A stretch of 42,413 bases of DNA, taken from the NCBI GenBank assembly GCA_020431825.1, contig JAGQHN010000037.1, forward strand, positions 1-42,413, given 5' to 3'. The stretch comes from Trueperaceae bacterium. GTDB lineage: Bacteria > Deinococcota > Deinococci > Deinococcales > Trueperaceae. The translations under genes were made by a program, and so were the position numbers. Shown in pieces: positions 1 through 9,439 of the stretch. The notes under the pieces were generated by a model, which ran no database searches, had not been told where the DNA came from, and saw only the letters and a program-made list of their open reading frames with translations. The stretch's first letter is position 1. The number at the start of each line of letters is the position of its first letter.

Positions 1-176
1 GTCCTCAGGGTTGGATTCAAGACCTTTACCCTAGCTGGACGACCTCCTTTTTCGCAATAAAGTTTCCGAACTATTGAACCTTTAGAGAAACTACTTTAAA
101 TAAAGCCAGATAGCTTGATGACTTACAGACCTGAGGGAGCCAGAGATTAAAGATGGAAAAGTATAGGTAGGTTACT

Positions 177-875
177 ATGATAACGTTTGCTGTCATTTTG
201 GTAGTTTCCGGAGCGCTGCTTTTGGGTGCAGCGTGGGGCATTTATGGCAAGCTGGCACAAACCTGGGAAGGTTTTCTGGTGGCCTTAGCCGGGGGCGCAC
301 TGATGATTTCGGCTATTTTAGAACTTATTGAACCTGCTACCAAGGAAGCGCCCCTCTGGCAAGTTTTTGCCCTCACACTTACGGGTGCAGTTTGCTTTAG
401 TGGTCTTGATTATCTGGTGAAAAAAACCTGGGGTTCAGACTCTGGTGGTGGTTTGCTTGCGGCCATTACGCTTGATGGCATACCAGAAAATCTGGCGCTG
501 GGGGTCGCTCTTATAGGTACAGGGCCTTTGCAGGTAGCTGCCCTATCTGGCTCGATCTTTTTATCTAATTTGCCCGAAGCTGCTGGTGGTGCCAAAGAGA
601 TGGCAGATGCGGGTAATTCAAAGGCTCGAGTCTTTTTACTCTGGGGACTTACCGCCCTGATACTCTCAGCAGCTGCCCTGCTCGGCAATTTCTTTCTGGC
701 AGGAGTGGCTAAAAAGGTACTGGCCCTTATCCGCAGTTTTGCTGCTGGAGCAGTTGTATCTTCTCTCGCTACCGAAGTGTTTCCAAAATCGTTTAAGGAA
801 GATCGCTACTGGGCAGGCATTGCTACCACGCTGGGACTTATTTTGGCCTTTTATCTGAATCAGTTGGGGGAATAG
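177..875 (+). CDS. ZIP-family metal transporter-like membrane protein
   Basis: A 232-residue very hydrophobic protein with about seven or eight membrane segments. It shows the two helix motifs of ZIP (ZupT-like) divalent-metal transporters: DGIPENLALG at residues 100-109 and SNLPEAAGG at 130-138. ZIP transporters normally import zinc or iron across the inner membrane. The canonical histidines that open these motifs (HN.PEG) are Asp100 and Ser130 here, and the second glutamate-glycine is altered, so the metal site is unusual and transport is inferred from fold only. The ATG at 177 is preceded by AGGTAGG. The next gene follows on the same strand after about 155 bases. Confidence 0.75.
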   Translation: MITFAVILVVSGALLLGAAWGIYGKLAQTWEGFLVALAGGALMISAILELIEPATKEAPLWQVFALTLTGAVCFSGLDYLVKKTWGSDSGGGLLAAITLDGIPENLALGVALIGTGPLQVAALSGSIFLSNLPEAAGGAKEMADAGNSKARVFLLWGLTALILSAAALLGNFFLAGVAKKVLALIRSFAAGAVVSSLATEVFPKSFKEDRYWAGIATTLGLILAFYLNQLGE

Positions 876-1030
876 CGATTGACGATCTCATTGCCCGTGA
901 AACCGCATCCTGTAAACGTGGCATGATTACGGTTGCGTCACTCAATGAGGACTAGGCTGAACCTATAGCCGGGTAGTAGACACCCCATGGACCCTGTGAG
1001 ATTGTTCTTGTTAGATTGTTGAGGAAAGCT

Positions 1031-1384
1031 ATGATTCAAACAGAAGTTGATGGTAATACGGTAGAAGTGAAAGCTATAGACAAGCTTACCCCCGAAGATT
1101 ACAAGAACCTGACCCCCAGGCTCGAGCAACTCCTTAAGAAGCATGACAAACTTAATTTGTATTTTGATATGACTGAGCTTGGGGCTGTAACCCCCGAGGC
1201 GGTCTGGCGTGATCTGAAGTTTGATGTCCAGCATCTGACCGATTTCAAGCGTGTTGCCATTGTCGGCGAAGCTGCCTGGCAGCAGGTGCTTAGCAAACTG
1301 GGCACCATGTTTAGCAGCGCTGAAGTCAAGTACTTTAAGCCTGATGATAAAGCGCTGGCCTCGAGCTGGGTAAATCAAGCTTAG
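1031..1384 (+). CDS. STAS/SEC14-like (SpoIIAA-like) small protein
   Basis: A 117-residue soluble protein resembling the SpoIIAA-like STAS/SEC14 family: an N-terminal beta strand pair, a central LNLYFDMTEL strand, a helix containing WRDLKFDVQHL, and a strand FKRVAIVGEAAWQ followed by a C-terminal VKYFKPDD segment. Members of this family are mostly of unknown role and are often found as single-domain proteins. The open frame extends upstream to TTG codons at 1016 and 1019, but ATG 1031 is chosen because GAGGAAAG at 1021-1028 is a good ribosome binding site. It is convergent with the following hydrolase gene, only 29 bases away. Confidence 0.7.
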   Translation: MIQTEVDGNTVEVKAIDKLTPEDYKNLTPRLEQLLKKHDKLNLYFDMTELGAVTPEAVWRDLKFDVQHLTDFKRVAIVGEAAWQQVLSKLGTMFSSAEVKYFKPDDKALASSWVNQA

Positions 1385-1413
1385 GTAGGGTTTGAGATTT
1401 CTAAGAGTTGGGC

Positions 1414-2247
1414 TTAGACTCGAGCATTTAGCCAGCTCAGCACATCTTTATAAACTTCTTCACGGCTTAACTCATTAAAAATCTCATGATAGAAATCGTC
1501 ATAAATTTTTAGAGTCTTGTCGCTCGAGCCTGCTTTGTTGTAGAGTTCCTGGCTGCCAGACTTATCAGCAATCTGGTCAGCACCGCCGTGCATGACCAGT
1601 AAAGGCAAATTAAGTGCAGATGCCCTTTCTAAAATATAAGGTCCTGCAGCCAGCATTTCGGTACCCAGTCTGGCTTTGGTGCCCCCATGGTAAATCAGAG
1701 GATCCTTCTGGTAAGCCTCAACAATTGCCTGGTCTCGAGATACCAGGGTAGCGTCAAGACTGGTGGTTGGCAGGGAAGGTAAAAGTTTACTGATAATGCC
1801 GGATAAGCTTAAGAGAATGGGTGAAATCTGAGTGGCATTGCGTAAAAATGAGCCGCTCACTATGAGCCCATCTACTTTGTGTGGATGCTCCAGAATAAAC
1901 TGGGTGGCAATCGCGGCACCCATACTGTGCCCCAGTAAGAAAACCGGGCTAACAATAGCCTCTTCACGCAGCTGATCGATATAGACTTTTAAATCCTGAA
2001 TATACTGGCGAAATACTCTTATGTTGGCACGTTCACCTTCGCTTTTACCATGCCCTCTATGATCTAGCGCGTAGACGTTGTAGCCAGCAGCCACCAGAAA
2101 TTCAGCCAGGGGCTGGTAGCGCTCCAGGTGCTCAGCATACCCATGAGAAACAAAAATGCTTGCTTTTGGTGGCAACTCAGTCAACCAGCTCTGGGTGTAT
2201 AACGAAAATCCATCGGCTGTTTTAACCGCGCTGCTGTGGGTTTGCAT
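1414..2247 (-). CDS. Alpha/beta hydrolase, monoacylglycerol lipase-like
   Basis: A 277-residue serine hydrolase of the Hydrolase_4 / monoglyceride lipase group. Visible signatures are the oxyanion segment HGYAEHLERY at about 35-44, the DHRGHGKSEGER loop at 62-73, the nucleophile elbow GHSMGAA with Ser108, an acid in HGGADQIAD and the catalytic His in the YDDFYHEIFNE segment near the C-terminus. The family hydrolyses monoacylglycerols or related esters in the cytoplasm. The ATG at 2247 follows a clear GGAGG ribosome binding site, and the length is typical. The real substrate cannot be told from sequence. Confidence 0.85.
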   Translation of the reverse strand: MQTHSSAVKTADGFSLYTQSWLTELPPKASIFVSHGYAEHLERYQPLAEFLVAAGYNVYALDHRGHGKSEGERANIRVFRQYIQDLKVYIDQLREEAIVSPVFLLGHSMGAAIATQFILEHPHKVDGLIVSGSFLRNATQISPILLSLSGIISKLLPSLPTTSLDATLVSRDQAIVEAYQKDPLIYHGGTKARLGTEMLAAGPYILERASALNLPLLVMHGGADQIADKSGSQELYNKAGSSDKTLKIYDDFYHEIFNELSREEVYKDVLSWLNARV

Positions 2248-2459
2248 ATGTCCTCCAAAAGATCAAAGTAAGCTTGATCGGGCCAGGGTAGCCAGCTGTC
2301 TTGTCTCTCTAGTTTACCTGATCGTTTTTAGCTTTGCAGGGCTAAAGGGTTGCGGGCAGTCATGTGAAGGTTTTTGATGTTGTGCGGCTGGAAACCTTTA
2401 CCTTAGTATTTAGAGGGCATAGAGGGCACTACCCAAAATCAGCTAAAGCGCGGTCATGG

Positions 2460-2465
2460 TAGACT
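2460..2465 (+). promoter_or_regulatory. -10 box of leaderless sufS promoter
   Basis: TAGACT ends six bases before the ATG of sufS, so transcription would begin at or next to the start codon. There is no good -35 hexamer at 17 bases, and no convincing Shine-Dalgarno apart from GAGG, which is too close to the ATG. The same geometry recurs at other genes in this window. Confidence 0.5.
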
Positions 2466-2471
2466 CGAGGC

Positions 2472-3704
2472 ATGCCACTCGATAGCTTAAGGCTCCGTCA
2501 GGACTTTCCCATTTTAGCGCGTCAGATTAATGGTAAACCGCTTATTTATTTTGATAATGCGGCCTCTTCACAGAAGCCCAAACAGGTCGTCGAAACAATG
2601 TTGCACTACTACTATCATTCTCATGCAAATGTGCACCGCGGCGCCCACACGCTGTCAGTTGAAGCCACGGACTTATATGAGGCAGCCAGAGGCAAGCTTG
2701 CCAGATTTATCAATGCGCCAGAAGCTGAGAGCGTTATTTTTACCCGCAACACCACCGAAGCTATGAACCTGATTGCCTATAGCTGGGGCATGGAAAATCT
2801 TAAAGCGGGCGATGAAATTATTATTGATTATGCCGAGCACCATGCCAATATTGTGCCCTGGCACTTTGTAGCAGCCAAAACGGGTGCTGTGATCAAAGCC
2901 ATTAAGCTGGGTAGGGATTTCCGTCTGGATATGACTGACTTTGAAGCTTTGCTGTCAAAACGAACCAGAGTTGTTTCGGTTGCGCATATGTCAAATGTAC
3001 TGGGAGTGATTCATCCTATAAAAAGTCTGGCCCAAAAAGCCCATGATGCCGGAGCTATTATGATTGCCGATGGTGCTCAGGCAGCACCCCATGTCAAAGT
3101 AGATGTGCAGGACCTGGGAGTAGATTTTTATACTTTGTCGGGTCACAAAATGTGTGGTCCAACGGGTGCGGGGGCACTCTGGGGTAAGGCAGAATTACTA
3201 AGAGGGATGCCGCCTTTTTTAGGTGGCGGTGAAATGATACGCAAGGTTGCTATAGATACGAGTAGCTACGCAGATATACCCAACCGTTTTGAAGCAGGTA
3301 CGCCCAACATTGCCGAGGCCATTGCGCTGGGAGCTGCGGCTGACTACCTCGAGTCCATTGGCATGGACGCTATCTTTGAGCATGACCAGGAACTGACACG
3401 TTATGCCCTTGAGCGTCTAAAAACGTTAGAGGGGCTCGAGCTTTACGGCCCCGAAGGAGATGACCGCGGCGGCATTATTCCTTTTAATATAAAGGGTGTG
3501 CACCCCCATGATGTCGCTACGGCACTTGATCAGGAAGGCATTGCTATTCGGGCGGGTCATCACTGCGCACAGCCGCTCATGAAACACCTCGGTGTGCAGT
3601 CAACCGCCAGAGCCAGTTTTTATTTTTACAACAGCTTTGCAGAAGTTGATAAATTTGTTGAAGTGGTGGCAAAAACCAGAGACTTCTTTGCTCAGTTTGC
3701 CTGA
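2472..3704 (+). CDS. sufS: Cysteine desulfurase SufS
   Basis: A 410-residue class V aminotransferase that removes sulfur from cysteine for Fe-S cluster assembly. It has the SufS-type N-terminus (LRQDFPIL then YFDNAASSQKP), the PLP-contacting AEHHANIVPW at 121-130, the PLP Schiff-base lysine Lys226 in LSGHKMCGPTG, and the persulfide cysteine Cys365 in RAGHHCAQPLM. The catalytic loop RAGHHC is of the group II (SufS/CsdA) type and not NifS/IscS. The length is normal. It stands alone: no sufU, sufE or sufBCD is next to it in the window, so its sulfur acceptor is encoded elsewhere. The start is set by the -10 box just upstream (leaderless). Confidence 0.95.
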   Translation: MPLDSLRLRQDFPILARQINGKPLIYFDNAASSQKPKQVVETMLHYYYHSHANVHRGAHTLSVEATDLYEAARGKLARFINAPEAESVIFTRNTTEAMNLIAYSWGMENLKAGDEIIIDYAEHHANIVPWHFVAAKTGAVIKAIKLGRDFRLDMTDFEALLSKRTRVVSVAHMSNVLGVIHPIKSLAQKAHDAGAIMIADGAQAAPHVKVDVQDLGVDFYTLSGHKMCGPTGAGALWGKAELLRGMPPFLGGGEMIRKVAIDTSSYADIPNRFEAGTPNIAEAIALGAAADYLESIGMDAIFEHDQELTRYALERLKTLEGLELYGPEGDDRGGIIPFNIKGVHPHDVATALDQEGIAIRAGHHCAQPLMKHLGVQSTARASFYFYNSFAEVDKFVEVVAKTRDFFAQFA

Positions 3705-3743
3705 TTTATTTTGTTATATTGCTTACATTCTTAATTGATGTAA

Positions 3744-3772
3744 CAAACTTGTAATACAAACTTACCAAACTT
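3744..3772 (+). repeat. Three CAAACTT direct repeats upstream of lipoprotein cluster
   Basis: CAAACTT occurs at 3744-3750, 3757-3763 and 3766-3772, in the AT-rich spacer between sufS and the first lipoprotein gene. A short inverted repeat, TTACAT/ATGTAA, lies just before it. This could be a regulator binding region or a chance low-complexity match. No clear promoter hexamer pair was identified. Confidence 0.3.
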
Positions 3773-3879
3773 GCCTAATCTGACTTAAGCTTCGTTGTTT
3801 CTCAAAATTAAGTCGTCAGCAAGGCCAAGTTATCCTCTGCACTATCCATGTGCCTTAGCAATTTATCTGGAGGCATAGT

Positions 3880-6549
3880 ATGTTACGTGGATGCTTTAGA
3901 GTGGTATGGCTATTTTTAGCAGGCATCGTGCTGGTTTCGTGCGGCAGTGGTGCAGGTTCTCTGCAAAAGCAAGTGGGCACCGAGCCTGACCCGGTTGAAG
4001 AAGTGGCGGGTACCTACACCATTCAAACCTACCCCTTTAGACCCGGGGCCAATATTAATTTCGGTTCGGGCTTTTCTACCCCAAATGAGCGCTTTTTAGG
4101 GGTGGGAAAGTGCCTCGAGTTTGGCAATGGACAAAGCAGTCTCGAGGAAATTTTACAGTATGAACCCAGTGCTTTAAAGCTCGAGTTCAGCATGGATCTG
4201 GCGACCTCGCGCGAGGAGCTGGCTGACAAGCTGGATGTAAGTGCTGCCATCAAAGCGCGTATCGGTGTGGTTGAACTCGAGGGTGCAGCCCATGTTCTCT
4301 TTGATGATGAAACCACTTCCAATGATGTTTACCTGATTGCTAAAGGCAAAGCCACCGGGCACACCTTTGGTTTTTTGACGCTTGGTCAGGATAATGTCAG
4401 CATTAAAGGCTACAACTTTGATGACCCTGCTGCCAGCACTGGTTTTGGCAAGCTTTTCCGTGAAGACTATAAAGCCTTTTTAGAGCGCTGCGGTGACCGC
4501 TTTGTTAGCTCGATAACGCTGGGCGGCGAGTTTTACATCATTGCGCAAATTGAAACCTACAGTGAAGAGCATAAAAAAGATATTGAGGGTAGCCTCCGGG
4601 TGAGCATTGCCGAACTTGGGGTAGAAGGCAGTGCCTCACTGAAAAAAGTACTGGATAAAGCCAAATCTCAAACCAATATGAAAATACAACTGATTAGTTC
4701 AGGTATGTTTCCCAGTGCTGAAACCCTAATCAATGTGCAGTCAGACCCGGGTGCTGTTGTGCAGGATTTGATTAATGGCATTCAGTCGCAGTGCTTGAGT
4801 TTGCAAAATAACATCGCTCAGGCAAGCAAGGCGGCGTTTGGTTTAACCAGTGTGGGTTCAGGGGAAGCATTTGCTTTTAAAGATATAGGTAGCCAGGCGA
4901 TAGATAATTACAATGATGTGCTCGAGCACCTAAGCGTCTGTTCCAAACAGGTCACATTGAGCGATTACAAAATGCTCACCACCGAAGATGGGCAGTCTTA
5001 CGAAGCCATCAAAGCCATGAATGCCCACTTTACTGCCAGCCGTTTGATGCACCTTTTGCAGCTACTGGAAGATTTTGCAATTGACGCTAACTTCTATATA
5101 AAAAATAATTACCTTTACGAAGCCCCACAGGAAAACCCGGCAGCGGGTGAGCAGGCAACCAAAACCCCTGAAAGTATGGATGATTTCCTGAATGATGAAG
5201 TTGCTAACTTGCGTTTTGTTTTACAGGAGCAGCTTGCCAAATGTCAGACCGCTCAGTTTGATGATTGTAAATTTGTCAGCATAGAGGGTTACGGTGACAG
5301 TACCGATGATGACTATAAGGCGGTCAGAGATACTTTAAGAGATTGGGTTTACTTTATTCCGCCACGGGGTAAGTGGGATTTGCCCAATACCTGTAACGCC
5401 CTAAAAGATGTTCGTGGAGAGAAGGAATTTAGCTCGAGTACGGCCTACACCATTTATTACCAGAGGGATTTGTCTCGAGCCTATCAGGTGTACTGTTTAC
5501 CTAAAGATGCTGCACAAGAAGTTACGCTTTTTGGCACCCCCAAAGATAATCGCCCCGATGCCACTTCTTACTATGAGTATTTACAACTGCATAGCCCACA
5601 AAACTTAGCCAGAGGTACGACCCACGCAGCTGCCTTAAACGGCGGTGCCTTTGATCAGGTAAATGGCTCCTTTGAACAGGCGACCCGCTATGACCGCATT
5701 CGTATCAACCCGATTGATTTGAGTATTGAACCAGAAGACTTAAGTTTTGCTTTCAATGTTGGCGTTATCAAACCTGTTAGTGATGGTGCAAAAGCAGTTT
5801 ATGAACAAATGCCAAAAGTTACAGGCAGCACAGATAACAGCGTCAGAGCTATTCCGTTAGGTACTGCCATTGGCTGCAACAACACTCATGCTGAGGCCAG
5901 TCTTAACTTACAGGGTACAGGTCTCTACTTTGACCCGCTTATGTCAGAGCGTGGTGCCTGGTGGTACACACCTTTTGGTGAGGTCAAAGAGCCTCCCAGA
6001 GTCAAGGTGACGAAAGATGCCATCTCAATTGACAGCGGTTTTTCAGTTGATTGCGTGCAGCTTAGACCTGCAGACTTCCGCATAAAACTAAGTTTGCCTA
6101 CTGACCCAAGCATCCTAGATACCCCTGGACTTTACAGTGATCAGGTTGAGTTTGATCATAATCCAGTGCAAAAGTTTTACCTTTCAGGTAGGCCAGATAA
6201 ATTAAACACCTTTTATGTTGATGATGACTACATCATTTATCTGGATGGTTTTTATCTGGGGGATGTTTCTTACTGGACTGCCGCATGGCCCTTTAAAGGA
6301 CGCCAGGGACAAACCCTGGATATTATTGCTTCAAATCGCGCGGGTGGCTGCGCCATAGGTTCGCTTTATGTCCTTTTAGTGGATGAAGACTCAAATATTC
6401 TAAGTTCTCATGCAATTTATGAGGCTAGTCAGCATCCTGCTAACAATACCTTTTATGACAATCTAAATAGTGAATGTAGTAATACGGTTGGACCGTTTCA
6501 TGAATTCTACTTTGTCCTTGACTTTCCAGATGCGGTGACTGCTCCTTAA
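3880..6549 (+). CDS. Large lipoprotein with MACPF-like and GON-like domains (paralogue 1)
   Basis: An 889-residue exported protein. A lipobox LVSC gives a lipidated Cys21. Residues about 55-300 resemble a membrane-attack-complex/perforin core: the signature CGDRFVSSITLGGEF at 204-218 corresponds to the YGTH...GG region. It is flanked by two alternating polar/small-residue stretches (about 118-142 and 236-255) where the MACPF transmembrane hairpins would lie. Residues about 505-735 look like a GON domain: TCNALKDVRG, YQVYC, YEYLQL, RYDRIRINPIDL, LGTAIGC, LNLQGTGLYFDP. A C-terminal beta domain (about 760-889) has DDDYIIYLDG. The ATG follows TGGAGG. A perforin-like pore or adhesin role is inference from motif reading only. 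It is followed by a strong hairpin terminator and by two close paralogues. Confidence 0.7.
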   Translation: MLRGCFRVVWLFLAGIVLVSCGSGAGSLQKQVGTEPDPVEEVAGTYTIQTYPFRPGANINFGSGFSTPNERFLGVGKCLEFGNGQSSLEEILQYEPSALKLEFSMDLATSREELADKLDVSAAIKARIGVVELEGAAHVLFDDETTSNDVYLIAKGKATGHTFGFLTLGQDNVSIKGYNFDDPAASTGFGKLFREDYKAFLERCGDRFVSSITLGGEFYIIAQIETYSEEHKKDIEGSLRVSIAELGVEGSASLKKVLDKAKSQTNMKIQLISSGMFPSAETLINVQSDPGAVVQDLINGIQSQCLSLQNNIAQASKAAFGLTSVGSGEAFAFKDIGSQAIDNYNDVLEHLSVCSKQVTLSDYKMLTTEDGQSYEAIKAMNAHFTASRLMHLLQLLEDFAIDANFYIKNNYLYEAPQENPAAGEQATKTPESMDDFLNDEVANLRFVLQEQLAKCQTAQFDDCKFVSIEGYGDSTDDDYKAVRDTLRDWVYFIPPRGKWDLPNTCNALKDVRGEKEFSSSTAYTIYYQRDLSRAYQVYCLPKDAAQEVTLFGTPKDNRPDATSYYEYLQLHSPQNLARGTTHAAALNGGAFDQVNGSFEQATRYDRIRINPIDLSIEPEDLSFAFNVGVIKPVSDGAKAVYEQMPKVTGSTDNSVRAIPLGTAIGCNNTHAEASLNLQGTGLYFDPLMSERGAWWYTPFGEVKEPPRVKVTKDAISIDSGFSVDCVQLRPADFRIKLSLPTDPSILDTPGLYSDQVEFDHNPVQKFYLSGRPDKLNTFYVDDDYIIYLDGFYLGDVSYWTAAWPFKGRQGQTLDIIASNRAGGCAIGSLYVLLVDEDSNILSSHAIYEASQHPANNTFYDNLNSECSNTVGPFHEFYFVLDFPDAVTAP

Positions 6550-6558
6550 GTTTACAAG

Positions 6559-6605
6559 CTTGCTTTATTGCTGAACCAGGTCTCGGCAATAAAGCAAGTT
6601 ATTTT
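6559..6605 (+). terminator. Rho-independent terminator after paralogue 1
   Basis: A perfect 13-bp stem, CTTGCTTTATTGC (6559-6571) with GCAATAAAGCAAG (6586-6598), has a 14-base loop and is followed by TTATTTTC. It separates the first lipoprotein gene from the second, so the second probably has its own promoter. Confidence 0.75.
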
Positions 6606-6655
6606 CACTTTCTATTATCCAATACTCCCAAAGTTCCTTGTTTACTGGAGGTGTT

Positions 6656-9277
6656 ATGACCAGATTTATTAGCTTATTGTCTTTAATGATGCTACTCGTT
6701 GTGTCTGTAGGTTGCGGTAGCTCGAGCTCTCTTAAAAAAGCCGTTGCTACAGAAGCTGACCCCGAAGAGCAGGTTACAGGTACCTATACGGTTGAAAACT
6801 TTCCCTTTATACCTGCTGCCAATATTAATTTTGGTTCAGGCTTTTCTACCCCTAATGAGAAGTTTTTGGGCGTAGGTGACTGCCTCGAATTTGGTGATGA
6901 CTTTAGTAGTTTTGAAGAGGTTTTGCAGTTTGAACCCAGTACTTTAAAGCTCGAGTTTGACATGGACCTGGCTACCTCGCGCTCTGAACTGGCAGACAAA
7001 CTTGACCTGACGGCAGGGCTTAAAGCCCGCTTTGGCATTGTTCAGGTAGATGGTCGCGCCAAAGTCTTCTTTGATGATGAAACCAATTCCAATGATGTCT
7101 ATCTGGTGGCTAAAGGTAAGGCTACAGGACATAGTTTTGGCTTTTTAACGCTGGGTGAGCGCAAGGTGCGCATCAGTGGCTATAACGCGGCTGACCCGGC
7201 TGCTAGTACGGGCTTTGGTAAGCTTTTCCGCGAAGATTACAAGACCTTTTTAGAGCGCTGCGGCGACCGCTTTGTCAGCTCGGTAACCCTGGGCGGTGAG
7301 TTTTACTTAATTGCCCAGATTGAAACCTACAGCGATGAACATAAAGAAGATATTGAAGGTAGCCTCGAGGTAAGTATTGCTGAAATAGGTGCCGGAGGCT
7401 ATGGTTCGCTGCAAAAGGTCCTGGATAAAGCCCGTTCCCTTAGCAATATGAAAGTCCATCTGGTCAGTGCAGGTATGTTCCCTGATGCCAGTACCCTTAT
7501 AAATGTACAGTCAGACCCGGGTGCTGTCATTGAAGATTTAATCAATGGTTTAAGAGATCAGTGTTTGAATTTGCAAAATAGCATTACTGGACAGGGTATA
7601 CAGAGTCTTGCTGAGTTAGAACCACAGGCGATTAGTAGTTTTGAAACGGTGCTCGAGCATCTCAGTGTTTGCTCAAGGACGGTTACCCTTACTGATTATA
7701 AAATTTTAACCACCGAAGATGGTCAAAGCAATGAAGCCATTAAAGCTATGAATGCCCACTTTACTGCCAGCCGCCTGATGAATCTTTTGGGCATTTTAGA
7801 AGATTTAACGATTGACGGAACCTATTACGTAAAAAATGATTCTATTTTTGAACCTGCTCAGGAGAACCCTGGGGCGGGTGAGCAGGAAACCAAGACCCCT
7901 GCCAGCATGGAAACCTTTTTAACCAATGACGTAGCTGATTTGCGCTTTGATTTGCAGGAACAGCTTGCCAAGTGTCAGGCAGGGCAATTTGATGACTGTA
8001 AATATGTGAACATTGCTGGGTATGGTGACAGTGCCGATGATGACTATAAAGCTATTCAAGCTACGCTAAGAGACTGGTACAAGTACATACCACCACGGGG
8101 TAAGTGGGATTTGCCCAATACCTGTAACGCGCTAAAAGATGTGCGTGGGACAAAGGAGTTTAGCTCGAGCACCGAGTACACCATCTACTACCAGCGTGAC
8201 CTTGCCAGGGCTTATCAGGTTTACTGTATCCCTAAAGATCAGGCGGAAGAAGTCGAGCTTTTTGGTACGCCCGAAGATAATCGCCCCGATGCCACTTCTT
8301 ACTATGAGTACTTACAACTGCATAGCCCGCAAAATTTAGCCAGAGGTACGACCCACGCAGCTGCCTTAAACGGCGGTGCCTTTGATCAGGTTGGAGGTTC
8401 AGTTGAGCAGGCGACTCGCTATGACCGTGTGCGTATCAATCCGATTGATTTAAGCATTGAACCCGAAGACTTAAGTTTTAGCTTTAATGTAGGGGTTATT
8501 AAACCCCTAAGTGAGGCTGCGCAAACCGTTTATCAGCAAATGCCTAAAATAGCTGAAACAACGAATATTCAGGCAATTCCATTAGGTACAGCCATTGGCT
8601 GCAATAACAGCCATGCTGAGGCAAGTTTGAATTTAGAGGGTACAGGGCTTTACTTTGACCCGCTGATGTCCGAACGCGGTGCCTGGTCATACACGGCTTT
8701 TGGTGAACTTAAAGAAGCGCCAAGGGTTACAGTGACTAAAGACACTATTGCTATAGATAGCGGTTTTTCCGTTGATTGTGTGCAGTTACGCCCGGCTGAT
8801 TTTCGTATAAAACTAAGCCTGCCGAGAGACCCTAGTGTGCTTGACGTCCCTGGTCTTTACAGCGATGAAGTGGCGTTTGACCATAATCCAGTGCAAAGGT
8901 TCTATTTATCGGGTAGACCAGATAGTTTTAATCCTATCGCTATAGATGACTATTATGATGTTTATATTGATGGATTTTTGGCATTTTCCTTTGGCGATTG
9001 GAATCCGGCTGTCCCGTTTAAAGCCCGTCAGGGGCAAACGCTAGACGCTATTGCGGTAAATCTAGGAGGACCCTGTGCCTTGGGAACCCTCTATGTCTTA
9101 CTGGTTGATGCTGATAACAATATCCTGTCTTCTCATTTGCTTTATCAGGCCAGTCAGTATGCGGCGTACAATACACAGTGGGATTATGTAACGTGCCGAA
9201 ACGGAATAGTCAACGGTGTGGGTTCATTCCGTGAGTTCCATTTTGTGCTTGATTTTCCAGGTGCGGTAAGCCCCTAG
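6656..9277 (+). CDS. Large lipoprotein with MACPF-like and GON-like domains (paralogue 2)
   Basis: An 873-residue lipoprotein closely similar to the preceding gene along its full length. Cys20 is the likely lipidated residue (SVGC; the -3 serine makes the lipobox slightly weak). CGDRFVSSVTLGGEF begins at about residue 202. The GON-like block (TCNALKDVRG to RPADFRI) and the C-terminal DDYYDVYIDG beta domain are all kept. The ATG at 6656 is chosen over an in-frame ATG 18 bases upstream because CTGGAGGTG precedes it. A stretch of about 115 bases (8275-8391) is nearly identical to the same region of paralogue 1, suggesting recent gene conversion. The function is inferred only, as for paralogue 1. 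Confidence 0.7.
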   Translation: MTRFISLLSLMMLLVVSVGCGSSSSLKKAVATEADPEEQVTGTYTVENFPFIPAANINFGSGFSTPNEKFLGVGDCLEFGDDFSSFEEVLQFEPSTLKLEFDMDLATSRSELADKLDLTAGLKARFGIVQVDGRAKVFFDDETNSNDVYLVAKGKATGHSFGFLTLGERKVRISGYNAADPAASTGFGKLFREDYKTFLERCGDRFVSSVTLGGEFYLIAQIETYSDEHKEDIEGSLEVSIAEIGAGGYGSLQKVLDKARSLSNMKVHLVSAGMFPDASTLINVQSDPGAVIEDLINGLRDQCLNLQNSITGQGIQSLAELEPQAISSFETVLEHLSVCSRTVTLTDYKILTTEDGQSNEAIKAMNAHFTASRLMNLLGILEDLTIDGTYYVKNDSIFEPAQENPGAGEQETKTPASMETFLTNDVADLRFDLQEQLAKCQAGQFDDCKYVNIAGYGDSADDDYKAIQATLRDWYKYIPPRGKWDLPNTCNALKDVRGTKEFSSSTEYTIYYQRDLARAYQVYCIPKDQAEEVELFGTPEDNRPDATSYYEYLQLHSPQNLARGTTHAAALNGGAFDQVGGSVEQATRYDRVRINPIDLSIEPEDLSFSFNVGVIKPLSEAAQTVYQQMPKIAETTNIQAIPLGTAIGCNNSHAEASLNLEGTGLYFDPLMSERGAWSYTAFGELKEAPRVTVTKDTIAIDSGFSVDCVQLRPADFRIKLSLPRDPSVLDVPGLYSDEVAFDHNPVQRFYLSGRPDSFNPIAIDDYYDVYIDGFLAFSFGDWNPAVPFKARQGQTLDAIAVNLGGPCALGTLYVLLVDADNNILSSHLLYQASQYAAYNTQWDYVTCRNGIVNGVGSFREFHFVLDFPGAVSP

Positions 9278-9286
9278 CTTTTTTCT

Positions 9287-9330
9287 GTTAGTCGAGGGTA
9301 AGAAAATGCATAGCTTTACCCTCGACTAAC
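9287..9330 (+). terminator. Long hairpin between paralogues 2 and 3
   Basis: A perfect 15-bp stem, GTTAGTCGAGGGTAA (9287-9301) with TTACCCTCGACTAAC (9316-9330), encloses a 14-base loop. The + strand has no T tract after it, while a run of six T lies before it (9277-9284). It may end transcripts, act on the opposite strand, or stabilise the 3' end of the upstream mRNA. Confidence 0.55.
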
Positions 9331-9439
9331 AAAGCTGTCATATGTTCTTTTCAAACTAAGTCATTCGCTCTTAGAAGAACTTTCTCAAGGTCAACTCCAT
9401 TTACATCATGCCCCAGCCTTATCTATGCCAGGAGGCACC

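Noticed and set aside
880..954. Short frame after the ZIP gene encoding about 25 residues (ends ...VASLNED)
   Set aside because: No start codon with a ribosome site, no recognisable homology and very short; it may be a remnant but cannot be supported.
938..1378. 146-codon minus-strand frame opposite the STAS-like gene
   Set aside because: It is the antisense of a gene with a clear family match, and its protein shows no domain.
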